64,000 nt of DNA from positions 216,922-280,921 of the forward strand of contig SKCR01001872.1 of the NCBI GenBank assembly GCA_019454045.1. Direction: 5' to 3'. A program made the translations under genes and the position numbers. Of the stretch, positions 23,170-34,479 are shown one piece after another. Below the pieces are notes generated by a model. That model saw nothing but the letters and a program-made list of their open reading frames with translations, searched no databases and had not been told where the DNA came from. The stretch comes from Zanthoxylum bungeanum (Eukaryota; Streptophyta; Magnoliopsida; Sapindales; Rutaceae). Each line of letters starts with the position of its first letter. Within the stretch, counting starts at the first letter, position 1.

Positions 23170-25232
23170 CTATAGCCAGTCACTCAAGCATCTAATACCT
23201 GAACTATGTATGTGTCGCTCAAACTTTTCCCGAGGAATTATTTTCGTCAGCGGATCTGCAATGTTGTCCTCTGATGCGATCTTTTCGATCTTCACATCGC
23301 CACGATGTATGATCTCTCGAATCAGATGGAATCGTCGAAGAACATGTTTGGATCGTTGATGAGACCTTGGTTCCTTAGCCTGCGCTATGGCCCCGCTATT
23401 GTCACAATACAATAAACGGGCTCAGCTGCTAATGGAACTACTCCTAATCCAACTAGGAATTTTCGGATCCAAACCGCTTCCTTTGCTGCTTCAGCTGCTG
23501 CAATGTACTCCGCTTCAGTTGTTGAATCGGCAACAGTATCTTGCTTGGAAGATTTCCAGCTCACTGCTCCGTTATTCAAGCAAAATATGTACCCGGTTTG
23601 CGACTTGAAGTCGTCTCTGTCGGTTTGGAAACTTGCATCGGTATACCCAGATACCTCAAGTTCTCCATCTCCATAGATTAAGAAAACATCCTTAGTTCTC
23701 TTAAGATACCTAAGGATACTCTTAACCGCCATCCAGTGATCCTTTCCTGGATCGGCCTGATATCGACTACACATGCTCAAAGCATAGGACACATCAGGTC
23801 GTGTACATATCATGGCATACATGATCGATCCAACTGCCGAGGCGAACGGAGTCCGACTCATGTTGTCTCTCTCATCTTGTGTTTTAGGACACATGTCCCT
23901 AGATAGATAGACGCCATGTGATGTTGGCAACAGTCCCCTCTTGGACTGATCCATGTTGAATCTCTTCAACACTTTATCAATATATGTACTCTGGGAGAGT
24001 CCAAGTAGCCTTCTAGATCTATCCCTGTAGATCTTTATTCCTAGAATAAAAGCTGCTTCTCCCAGATCTTTCATGGAGAATTTCAATGAAAGCCAAGCTT
24101 TCACCGACGTTAACATGGGAATGTCATTGCCTATAAGCAATACATCGTCGACATAAAGGACAATAAAAGTCAGTGCACTCCCACTAACCTTCTTATATAC
24201 ACAAGGATCATCTACGTTTTGAATGAAATCATATTCTTTTATGACCTCATCAAAACGTTGGTTCCATGACCTCGATGCTTGCTTCAGTCCATAAATGGAC
24301 CGATTTAACTTACAAACCTTGTTTGCAAGTCTTGGTGCGATAAAACCGTCAGGTTGTTGCATATAAACATCCTCCAACAGGTTTCCGTTAAGGAAAGCGG
24401 TTTTAACGTCCATCTGCCATATTTCGTAATCGTAATATGCAGCTATCGCAAGCATTATCCGAATGGATTTAATCATGGCAACGGGTGAGAAAGTTTCGTC
24501 ATAATCAACTCCAAGTTGTTGACGATACCCCTTCGCTACGAGCCTAGCTTTGTACGTTTGTACGTTGCCATCCATGTCGGTCTTCTTCTTGAAGACCCAT
24601 TTGCATCCAATAGGCTTTACGCCTTCTGGTGCATCAACTAGTGTCCAAACTTGGTTGGTATACATGGAATCCATTTCGGCCTTCATGGCCTCTTGCCATA
24701 AAGTGGATTCGATACCTTGTATCGCTTCCTCATACGTAGCCGGTTCAGTATCCTCAATAAGATTAATATCTACATGAGGTGAGATCAGGAATCCATACCT
24801 CTCAGGTATTACCCTGACTCTCTCCGACCTACGTAGTCCTTGTGTAATTGAAGATTGTGGTTCAGTCTCATCCTGGATGGACTGTTCATGTTCCGTTCTC
24901 GATTCATTGCCAGGAACAGTATCACTACGACTTTCATCGAGTTCTACTTTCCTCCCACTAAACACTGCATTTAGGAATTCCTTCTCAAGGAAAACCGCAT
25001 GTAGAGCAACAAATACTTTGTTCTCTTGTGGGTAATAGAAGTAATATCCTTTGGTTTCCCTAGGATATCCAACAAATAGGCATTTATCTGATTTGGGTTC
25101 AAGTTTGGTACCTTCCAAACGTTTGACGTATGCCCAGCAACCCCAAATCTTCAGGAATGAGAAACCTGGTTTCTTTCCTGTCCATATCTCATACGGAGTC
25201 TGTTCAACAGACTTTGACGGAACCCTATTCAA
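23170..25232 (-). pseudogene. Copia C pol: integrase end, reverse transcriptase and RNase H
   Basis: A 615-residue frame (23385-25232) runs from PSKSVEQTPYEIWTGKKPGF through a linker (LRRSERVRVIPERYG), RT with [58 protein letters not shown], the catalytic YVDDVLLIGND and CTRPDVSYALS, then RNase H with GYTDASFQTD and ADSTTEAEYIAAAEAAKEAVW. A one-base shift near 23400 moves the end (YCDNSGAIAQAKEPRSHQRSKH...ADPLTK) into the frame 23170-23412. This is the longest uninterrupted coding stretch of the window; the RT core itself is intact. Confidence 0.95.
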
Positions 25233-26341
25233 AATAGAATTGCACTTTCTAATGCATGTCCCCAGAAGGATATAGGTAGCTCAGTGCGACTCATCATCGA
25301 CCTTACCATGTCAAGCAAGGTACGGTTTCTCCGTTCAGACACACCATTTAATTGTGGTGTTCCAGGAGGAGTCCATTGTGAAAGAATACCATATTCTTTC
25401 AAGTAATCTTGAAACTCATTACTTAAGTATTCGCCACCACGGTCCGACCGTAATGTCTTAATACTCTTGCCTGTTTCTTTTTCAACTTCGTGTCGAAACT
25501 CTTTGAATTTCTCAAAAGTTTCCGACTTGTGCATCATTAGATACACATAACCATAACGCGATGCATCATCCGTAAAGGTTACGTAGTATCGATATCCACC
25601 TCTAGCCTGGCTAGACATGGCCCACAAACGTCACTATGAACGAGGGCTAACAGTTCAGTGGCGCGTTCACCTTTACCACTAAAAGGTGATTTAGGCATTT
25701 TGCCTAATAAACAAGATTCGCAGACGTCATATGAATTTGGATCAAATCCGTCCAAGTACCCACTCTTCGAAAGTGTGGATATGCGAGTCTTGTTGATGTG
25801 TCCCAGACGACAATGCCACAAATAAGTTTCTTCCTTTGGATTACTCATTTTGAGCCTTTTGTTTGTTATTTTACGTTTTGGAGATTTATTTATATTCAAA
25901 ATATAAAGACCATTATTTGCATCGGCAGTGCAAATTTCTGCATCATCTTTATATAAATAACACCTGGTGTTTTTAAATACAAAAGTGTACCCATACTGGG
26001 TTAACAAAGATACAGAAATAATATTCCTAGTTAAACTAGGAACAAAATAACAGTCATTTAGTTTAAGTACATGCCCCGAGGGCAGTTCCAAAACAAAAGT
26101 GCCTACGGCCAAAACAGCAACAGAAGTTCCATTTCCAACTCGTAGATCTACCTACCTCCCCCGAAGCCAGTCTCCTGCTATCATGCAGATCCTGCACATC
26201 AGTACAAATATGAGAACCACAGCCAGAATCAAAAATCCAATTTTTATTAAGACTAGAAGTAGTCATATTTATCTCAATAACAAACATACCTGAGGCCGGT
26301 GCCTTGCCCGCCTGTATGTCCTCCTTGTGTCCCTTGTTCAT
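25229..26341 (-). pseudogene. Copia C protease and integrase, three frames
   Basis: Protease: NWIFDSGCGSHICTDVQDL with Asp-Ser-Gly (frame 26063-26341), then a shift near 26150 to the frame 25579-26112 with AVGTFVLELPSGH, RNIISVS, YLWHCRLGHINKTRI, CESCLLGKMPKSPFSG and LALVHSDVCGP. A base lost in a G-run near 25618 moves the core into 25229-25627: FTDDASRYGYVYLMMHKSETF, LRSDRGGEYLSNEF, GTPQLNGVSERRNRT. Another shift near 25230 leads into pol. All catalytic residues are readable, but not in one frame. Confidence 0.92.
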
Positions 26342-27134
26342 GCGGCAGTCACGCTTCCAGTGACCTTTCTTGCCGCATTTCAGGCAAACATCTTGAGACT
26401 TGTCCCTTGGCTTCCCAGAAGCCTTTGTTGACTTGGCCTTGCCTTTGTTCTATGCTTTTTTTCTTCTTAACACCCCCAGTTGCCTTGAGCCCAGCTTTCG
26501 GCGTTTGAGATGTTGATGCAAAGTGCGCCTCGCGCTTGTTGCCTTTCAGAAGCTCTTTCTCTGACTCCTTGAGAATCGATAATAACTCTCCAAGAGTATC
26601 ATCCGAATTCATCAATTTGTAGTTGATGACAATCTGTTTCCAAGTATCGGGTAGTGACTGTAGAAGTACATCTATAGACAGCTCAGCCTCCAAGACTATA
26701 CCCATATTAGCCAATTCATCAATATCGGCTATCATTTGAGTCCCATGGACCTCAACAGAACTACCATCAGTCATACGGGAGCGAAAGATTTTCTTCACTA
26801 ACTCGTACCTCGCCATCCGCTTATTAGTGCGGTGAAGATCTTGCAATCTTGCCATCATATTATAAGGATCCAAGTCCCTATTCTGGCGGCGAAAGTGTTG
26901 AGTCATTGAAGCAAGCATGATCGACTGAGCCGTGTCACAATCATCACTGTGAGTTTTCCATAACTCCAGCTCAAGTGGCTCAGTGGGCTTAGGCCCGAGA
27001 GGTTTTTGTATCGTATACAGTATCCTCTCCGCCCCAAGGACTATCCTTAGGTTCATTTCCCAGTCGGCGAAGTTGGTGCCCTTGAACACATTATCACCCA
27101 TGATTATGTCACGGACATTTCCTTTGTTTGCCAT
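26342..27134 (-). pseudogene. Copia C gag
   Basis: The start at 27134 gives MANKGNVRDIIMGDNVFKGTNFADWEMNLRIVLGAERI, a typical copia gag N-terminus. The capsid part has LELELWKTHSDDCDTAQSIML and LLQSLPDTWKQIVINY (the LxxLPxxW feature of the UBN2 family). A frameshift near 26455 puts the zinc knuckle (CLKCGKKGHWKRDC, about 26345-26395) out of frame with the capsid. The canonical CX2CX4HX4C is intact, unlike in copia B. Confidence 0.92.
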
Positions 27135-29320
27135 CTTAACTACGATAATCTAATTATCTAGTTAACGATATGTGGGTACAGTCAAACTGTTACATAAAAA
27201 AAATAACATTGTATTAGTCCAACTAATGTGTAAATATTGACGAAATAAGTTGTGTAAGCGCGTAAAGCTAAGTATCTGAACGATAATTGCAAATTCAATA
27301 CTAGCCTCCCACTATTTTCTGCAAGTCTCTAACCCTCTGTTGAGTACTCGGGAAATCCAATTTCCTAGTGGGCTAGGATCCCGTTAAATAACACACAACC
27401 TTGACTTTGGCCAACAAATTGTATGATATTTAACTAGGTAGATCTCGAAGATCAATTGGATCCCATCCAATTCCTAGATCCGGTAGGTGGACATCTAAGT
27501 CCGAAACATATACATATGTCAATGCATCCAATACATTTTCCTAACCATTTCCTCTGAATCAACTAAGCCTTGGCTTTGGCACAACAAACCTAATGATTCC
27601 AGTTAAGCGGGACCCATTGACGAGGAAAGTTTCGTAATCAATGTCGATGGACAAGAAGTGATCTTGACTTTGGCCAACAAATCACAACTTGGACAGGACA
27701 CCGATGTGGAACAAAACTCTCATGATTCAAACACATCCTCAATTGACAAAGGTCTTGACTTTGGCCAACAAACCAATGCCAATTTCGGATCTTGAGAAAG
27801 AATCATTCAACGGAAGGAAAATCGCTTAATATTGTTTGAGGGATTTTTCGCGTAATTGGCAACCAATTAATTTATCTTTGTTAGGTCTCATCATCATACA
27901 CCCTTAAGCATGCTTCTAAAACATCATAAAGCGCGTAAAGTAAAGTAATAGCGATATACGGATGGATATGAACAACAACTTGTTCCTAGAACAAATCACT
28001 CCCTTTCCTCTCCCCGCTAGCACTATTCTACTCTTACCCAATTACATAATACAATAAGAGAAACCTCATTTACATTGAGGGGAATTAGGTGAGAAGAGAA
28101 TACAAAGAGACAATAAGAGAAAGGCTGGACACGCAGGTCCAATTTATAAATTCTAAATTTACAATAATTTCTAAAATTACCCTTCCCTTCTAATATCCAT
28201 CCGATATACACTATTCATACATCACATCCACATTCATTCATTCAAGGCATGTTATACAACCAATCAAATCCAATTAATTAGTCTTTAATTAGGTGACAAT
28301 ACAATGTTCAAACAATTGTTTGCATTTGCGCGAGTCCAACTCATTTTGAGAATAAATACTTATAGTATGAATTCACGAATTATATCGAACTACTCGTTAA
28401 ATCCAATTTAAGTCGTATTCAATACTAATCCTATTATTTAATTCTAAATTAAATATTTACACTTTTATTGTGCTTTTATAACTTAGATTCCAAATCTAAT
28501 ACAATCGGGTCTCAAAGCCCAACTAACATCTAATGTCCGTTTAATTAAAGTCCGATGGGCTTTCAATTGATTTCTTTAGGCTTGGGTTTTGGTCAATGTA
28601 TGGGTCAAACCCAATTACCAAGCCCAATAAGGAATCACCCTCATATGCCATAAAATCAATATCAAGCCCATAAGGCCCAATTAAACATAAAAGCCCATTT
28701 ATTACATTTGGGCTTAAATGGTGTGATTTAGGCCCATTTTGGATCCAATCCAAATGGTCCAAATCTACTTGGCCCAACCAAGCCCATTATGTCCAAATAT
28801 AATAGTTTTAGGCCCAATTCAAAATTAAGCCCAACTAACCAAATTTAAAATTCCAAATTTTATAACTTAATTAATTAAAGTGTATTATCATGATTAATCC
28901 TTTAAATCAATATTCCCAAAATATCAAATTAATCCATTAATCATATTTTTATCTTAAATATATGTCCAACATTATTTAATCAAAAAATCAAGTCCCTAAT
29001 CCTCCATCAAGCATTCGGCCAAGGTGATTAAAATGGTTCCGATTTCGTTTTCAATCCAATCGAGTTACAAATCATCATTCCATATTGTTTCAAGTCATCT
29101 AATGTCTTAAAATTAAAAAATCATCTAGTCCATATGCTTGCATGTATTCGGCCAAGCCTCATTTGGGTTGGAAAAATTAATCCAATTTATTTTCCATGAA
29201 ATTGATGATGTATAATCTAAATAACATACATCTAAGCATATTTAATCAAGCAAACTCATCAAATCATGCTTCAAACAATTTTCCCCAAATAACATCCTAA
29301 TATATTTGCATGCTCTTTAA
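27135..29320 (-). other. Long untranslated leader of copia C
   Basis: About 2.2 kb between the primer site and gag with no supported frame, unusually long for copia. It holds four spaced copies of a ~19 bp motif (27399-27772) and a stretch rich in GGCCCA/AGCCCA (28500-28850). Its gag-proximal 1.3 kb is also present in copia D (52036-53067). Confidence 0.8.
27399..27772 (-). repeat. Four spaced copies of TTGTTGGCCAAAGTCAAG
   Basis: On the minus strand copies lie at 27754-27772, 27662-27682, a diverged one at 27569-27589, and 27399-27418. Spacing is about 92, 93 and 170 bp. Copia D has the same four with the same spacing. Confidence 0.88.
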
Positions 29321-29334
29321 GCTCAATGATACCA
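29321..29334 (-). promoter_or_regulatory. Primer binding site, copia C
   Basis: The minus strand reads TGGTATCATTGAGC just inside the 5' LTR. The first eight bases match the initiator tRNA-Met site; the rest diverges from the usual TGGTATCAGAGC. Confidence 0.75.
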
Positions 29335-29335
29335 T

Positions 29336-31284
29336 TGTTGGAAAAAAATAACCAAGCCCCAAGATCAACAAGAACAAGCAAATATATAATACATGAATGA
29401 ATTAATTGAAGTATGGCGGAATCATACTCACAATACTTGAAAATGGATGCTAAGATGATGCGAAATTCCTCCCTTGTGCAGTGAAGCTCTCGGCCAAGAA
29501 GAAAAGAGGGACTCCAAGTCGAGTTTGATCCTTCCAAGCTCAAGGATTAGTTTCCCATATCACCTATGTATGATCCCTTGAAGGTGCTAGCCTTTGTTGT
29601 GATTTTGAATGCACAACTTCTTCAAATCTTGCCACAAAAATTGAAGAAATGGAGAGCCAAAACTGCTGTAGTTTCGGCAATGTGAGAGAGAGGAGAGTTG
29701 AATGATTTTTTGTTACAAAAAATCAATTTATATTTATGCCATAATATTTATTAAATTAATAATAAACTTATGACACAAATCATGCAATGGCTTAGAGTGT
29801 CAAACACTCAAACTCCATGCAAAACCATTGAGTGTATTGTACACTATCACCATGCAATGTATTAACAATTAAATAATGTATAAAATGACATGTGTCATGT
29901 GGGCCCCACACGTTTCCAAATGAAAGTGGGCCCACGTGCACTCACGCGTTCGGGTTCGATATTTCCGAAATACCGAACTTACGTCGCGACGTTAATTAAA
30001 TCGAATTTAAATAAATAATTGCGCCTAGCGAAATTATTATTTACGTCGCTAACGAATTAATTCTAAATTAACTCGTTTGCCCGAATTAAAATCTAATTTT
30101 AATTTCGCGTCGAAATCGAATTTCGATTATTATATCGAATATAATAATTTTACGATTAATTCCAAATTAATCGTTCTCTCTCTATGTATAGTACTTTATC
30201 CAAGATAAAGTCTCTCCGTAATTAATCCAAGATTAATCGAGTTTGAATCATACGTCATTGGTGAATCTTCGGGAAGCGACCCAAGAGATCTCTGGATATG
30301 TTGGCAGTAAATACGGCCGTCAGATTATCCGAACACGTACGTACCAAGTACTACGTTTTTACCGATTTACAAGACAAGGTTAGCCTCTAGCAAAACGCCA
30401 TGCCTACCCAATTCTCCAGAAATATTCTTATTGGAATATAAGATCTATAACAGGCGTAGTATACCGTAGTATAGTGTATATCGAACCAGTATCGGATGAT
30501 CACATGTAAGGCCTGGGGCTGGAGATGTGTCTGCCCCGTACGATACACATATCGGACATCAAGCAACCAGTCTCTTTGAATCGGATAATCCTGACCTAGT
30601 CATATTATCCCGATGGTTGCAACCATTATAGAGTACTAGTTCTGTATCCCTCGCGATCATCATCTCCATATGTCTGAAGTGATACTTCCATCTTGACATC
30701 ACACCCAATACACTACGATTCTCGATAATCCAGAAGAGGTGTACACAGAACCCGTTAAAGCCCTGGACCACCAAAACTAAAGTTTACCGATTGTCGTAAG
30801 TACTAGCGATGCAAGTCTCAGGTTAAGATCATATGCACCTACCCTGAAGCGGACTCCCATAGACACGCAGACATACTACCAATGGGATTCCGCGGGGTCT
30901 ATCCAGAGCGAAGCTGTTTTCCGTACCATCGGTAAAACACAACCTCCTACCGCACTTGCATAAGTATCCTATACTTAAATATATGAGAACTATGCCGTTG
31001 TGCCCTCACAACATGCACAAGTGCAGTACTAGTCTATTCCGCATTATCGATGTCCAATCTCGATAATACTACGACTAGGGATATTTAATGATTAAACCTT
31101 TATGGATTGATACCGTCTCATATCATCACAATCCGGAACTAATCATAGGGACTCTTACCATTTATATCAAAGTAAATAAATTACAAAACGGTAAAAGGCA
31201 ATTTCATTACTACATAGTTAATTTTGTACAATAATACAATATCATTTACAAAATAGTGACGCTATGGGTCATAACTGTCTAACA
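29336..31284 (-). repeat. 5' LTR of copia C
   Basis: About 1949 bp, near-identical to 21204-23155. Same termini. The promoter should lie here and drive transcription to the left; I could not fix a single convincing TATA box. Confidence 0.93.
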
Positions 31285-31518
31285 ATTCATGCCCTGAATG
31301 GGTTCCCTATCAACTGTGAGACTCCTTAGAGTGCTAGCACTTGGAAATTTTGCCACAAAATTTCCCTTTGTTTCTTCTTGTTCTCGGCTAAGCCAAGATT
31401 TAAGAGAGAAAATGCACCAAGGCCGAATGAGGAGAGAAAGAGGAGATCAAGTGTGTTTGTGTTTTGATTTCAAAATCAAATACATGTTACACTTTCAAAA
31501 AATTGTACAAGGCATTAA
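31285..31518 (-). repeat. 5' LTR of copia B, right of the copia C insertion
   Basis: On the minus strand this follows the LTR of copia D at about 58099-58400: shared pieces include TTTTGTGGCAAAAT, GTTCTAGCAC/GTGCTAGCAC and a CT-rich run. It stops at 31518, where an LTR fragment in the opposite direction begins. Confidence 0.75.
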
Positions 31519-32325
31519 TGTTGGAAAATTATGACCCATAGCGTCACTATTTATACAGATCATTGTGTTGTTGTACAAATTAACTATGTGACAAAGGAGA
31601 TTGCACTCTTATCATTTGTGATTAGATCATCTAGATGTATAAATGATAGGAGGTCCCTATGATTATTCCTGGATTGAGAATGATATGAGACTATATCAGT
31701 CCACGAAGGATAAATCATTAAATATCCATAGTCAGAGCATTGTCGAGATTGGACATCGATAAATGCGTAAAAGACTAGTATTACACTTGTGCGCGTTGTG
31801 AGGGCACAACGACATAGTTCTCATATATTGGGGTATATGATACTCATGCAAGTGTAATGGGAGGTTGTGTTTTACCGACGGGAGGAAACAGCTTCACTCT
31901 GGATAGACCCCCTCGGAATTCCATTTGTAGTATGACTATGTGTCTATGGAAGTCCGAAATCAGGGTAGGTATATTTGGTCTTAACCTGAGACTTGCACCG
32001 CTAATACTTGCGACAATCAATATACTTTGGTTGCGGTTGTCTATGACTTTAACATGTTCTGTGTACGCCAATGCTGGGTATATTGAGAATCGTAGTGTAT
32101 TGGGTGTGATGTCGAGATGGAAGTATCACTCCAGTCATAGTAGAGATGATGGTCACATAAGATACGAAACTCGTTCTCTTATATGCTAGAGCTATCGGGA
32201 TATTATGACTAGGTCATGTTTATCCGATTATAGAGACTAGTTACCAGAGATCCGATATGTGCTTCGTACGGGGCAGACATAATTCCAGCCCCAGGCCTAG
32301 CATGTGACATCCGATACTGGATCGA
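31519..32325 (+). repeat. Plus-strand LTR fragment of the B/D copia family
   Basis: It starts TGTTGGAAAATTATGACCC and follows the first ~800 bases of the copia D LTR (56588-57385) until about 32325. Its orientation is opposite to the adjoining piece of copia B. No internal region follows, so it is a truncated LTR. Confidence 0.82.
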
Positions 32326-32746
32326 ATAGATAGTATAAAATCTGTGTTAATTTTTCATTTTGATACTGTGTTGGATTGCATGTAAAAAACATGTGATATG
32401 TTCCTCATTTCAGATGATGTATGCGATTGGCTACATAGAATCCTTTTTCAAATTTATTTTCTGTTGATGAATGAATTTGAAATGGTTTGAGTGTTTTCAT
32501 ATGAATGAGTATGAATTAAAATGACAAGTTTGATATGATATTGGTATGAAATGTTTGATACGACTTATTTTGTTTGAAATAGTAAGGTTTGTATTGATAT
32601 ATGAATTACGTAACTTTTGATAAGGTGTAAAGTGAGATAACTTATGAATACTGATAAGATTGTCATATACGTATGTTCAATTCTGAATGATTAGACATAA
32701 GGACGGGGAAATTTCAAGGATGAAATTTTATAACGATGGGAGGATG
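32326..32746 (+). other. 3' internal tail of a gypsy chromovirus
   Basis: No frame. It ends with TTTCAAGGATGAAATTT and a purine-rich GATGGGAGGA just before an LTR start, the usual layout behind the integrase of plant chromoviruses. Confidence 0.6.
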
Positions 32747-34479
32747 TAATATCTTAAGTTTTTCGGAACAGTGCAGGAAGAATTCCAAAATTAAAGTTAA
32801 GGATTTAGAACGGGATGGTATTCGAAAATTAGACTTTATGTGTTGGAAAATAGATCAGAATATTTTAAAGTGGAGATTCATCGCGTTGGAAAATGCGTGG
32901 TTTCGAGAATCAGTTACATGATTTTCTAATTTTATCGATATACGCATAAACGTTTCTTATTTCGGCTATAACAATTACAAACGAACTCCAATTGCACTGA
33001 TTCTTGAACCATCAGACTCAGTTTTTCGAGATGAACAACTTTCATGTTGAACACTTTCGAAATTTGCATTAGAATGGTTTCAAAAATACAAATTTCTGAG
33101 AGAGGCCCATGACAGGGACCTAATTATAATTTTCGGGTGTATGAATGTAAATTTCAGTAAATTCTTTATAATACCCAGGAGTTTCTCTAAATTACCAAAA
33201 TGGCATATTTTCCAAAAACAACATACTCGACCCCCAGCCCCTTTCACATTTTGGTTTCTGCTAGTCATGTCGGTGGCCTACCGGCCACCGCCGGCCGGCG
33301 TGACTAGCCAAATGGGTACGCCGGTCACCCATCCACCTTGGGGTGGCCAGTGACAGCCCTCATATTAACGGTGCCGGTGCGAATGTAGAAAATGATGTTC
33401 ATAAATAGATTCCGCTATCCCGGCTCGACTTTTCATTTCACGGCTCGAGCCACCCACCAAATCAAAGCCCTCAGAGAGTACTACAAGTTGGTGATGGTGA
33501 ATTTTCCGATCTATTCACAGTTGCACATGAATCGAGGAAGAATGATTCATATGAATAGTGACCCATGATGAACGGTAGCTCCAATCAGAATTTCATCGAT
33601 TCCAGAACGTCCGTGGGATCATTTGGAGTCCATATATGGCCTCCAAATCTAGATTTGGTTAGGACCCGGAGTTCTTGCGAAGCTAGGTAAGTAACTAATG
33701 TTATGAGTACTTGAATGATTGATTTAAGTTAAATATATATATGGAAATGATTGAAGTGTTTAGGATAAGATGAGGTTAGCCAATAGATATTTTTGAGAAT
33801 AAAGTTCGAGATCATGTGTAGTTAAGTTTATCAATCGCAACAGGTATGGATTTTTGTTAATGCTTTGATTTGAAGCAAAATATTTGATGAGCTTAATGTC
33901 TATGTGTATGCATGAATGTACGTAAGGCTATAAACATGTAACTATATGAAAATATGTATGTGAACAAATATGAAAATGTATGAATATATGAATATGTATT
34001 TGTATATGCATATGATGTTAAAACATGTTTAGGTTGGGTATAAAGAATCGGTAAATGGAGGAAAACCATGATTTTCTAAATTGGTATAAGCTAAGCTCTT
34101 TGAATGAGTAAAGTACTTGTACGAATGAATGTGTTTATGAATTAATGTTTCTAATAATAATTCGAAGTAATACGTATAAATATACGTATGTATACCAGAT
34201 GATAAACAATGTTTGACATGTCTGTGCTTGTGTATGTGAGATTGTGTGATAAAATTATGTCACGGGTTATGTGTGATGTGTGTATGTTGATTGGTTGATA
34301 CTCTCGCGGTTTAGTAGTCGAGCTGGTTAGGAATCCGTTCGAATGAATTCATGTCATTTTCTATAGTATTCTAATAGTAGAGTCTCATAATGTATGTGTG
34401 TCTATAGTAGTCATTATATTGCTTAAGCCAACCATATGTTTGTATGGTTTGATAATGGGTTCTCTGGTGTATTTATTAT
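32747..34479 (+). repeat. Chromovirus-type LTR (partial)
   Basis: It starts TGTAATATC after a purine-rich tract. Near 33690 is CTAGGTAAGTAAC, a 5' splice-site-like sequence that recurs at 47684-47696 in another LTR piece. It contains a GC-rich hairpin island (33260-33355) in otherwise AT-rich DNA. The right part meets an inverted copia LTR at 34480. No internal domain follows, so it is a solo or truncated LTR. Confidence 0.65.
33260..33308. repeat. GC-rich hairpin
   Basis: GCTAGTCA (33260-33267) pairs with TGACTAGC (33301-33308); inside, GGTGGCC and GGCCACC form a second stem around a four-base loop. A second weaker hairpin with GTCAC/GTGAC and CCACC/GGTGG follows at about 33325-33355. Confidence 0.85.

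Larger units (their letters stand above)
21204..31284 (-). mobile_element. Copia element C, complete ends, inserted in the 5' LTR of copia B
   Basis: This is a 10.1 kb minus-strand Ty1/copia element: 5' LTR 29336-31284, primer site, 2.2 kb leader, gag, protease, integrase, RT, RNase H, polypurine tract and 3' LTR 21204-23155. Both LTRs open TG and close CA. The flanking pentamers agree at four of five bases. The LTRs differ by only scattered substitutions and small indels, so insertion is recent relative to its neighbours, yet the coding region has about five frameshifts. Confidence 0.92.

Noticed and set aside
31857..32189. 110-residue + frame
   Set aside because: It lies in an LTR fragment also present at 56930-57270 where the frame is not kept.
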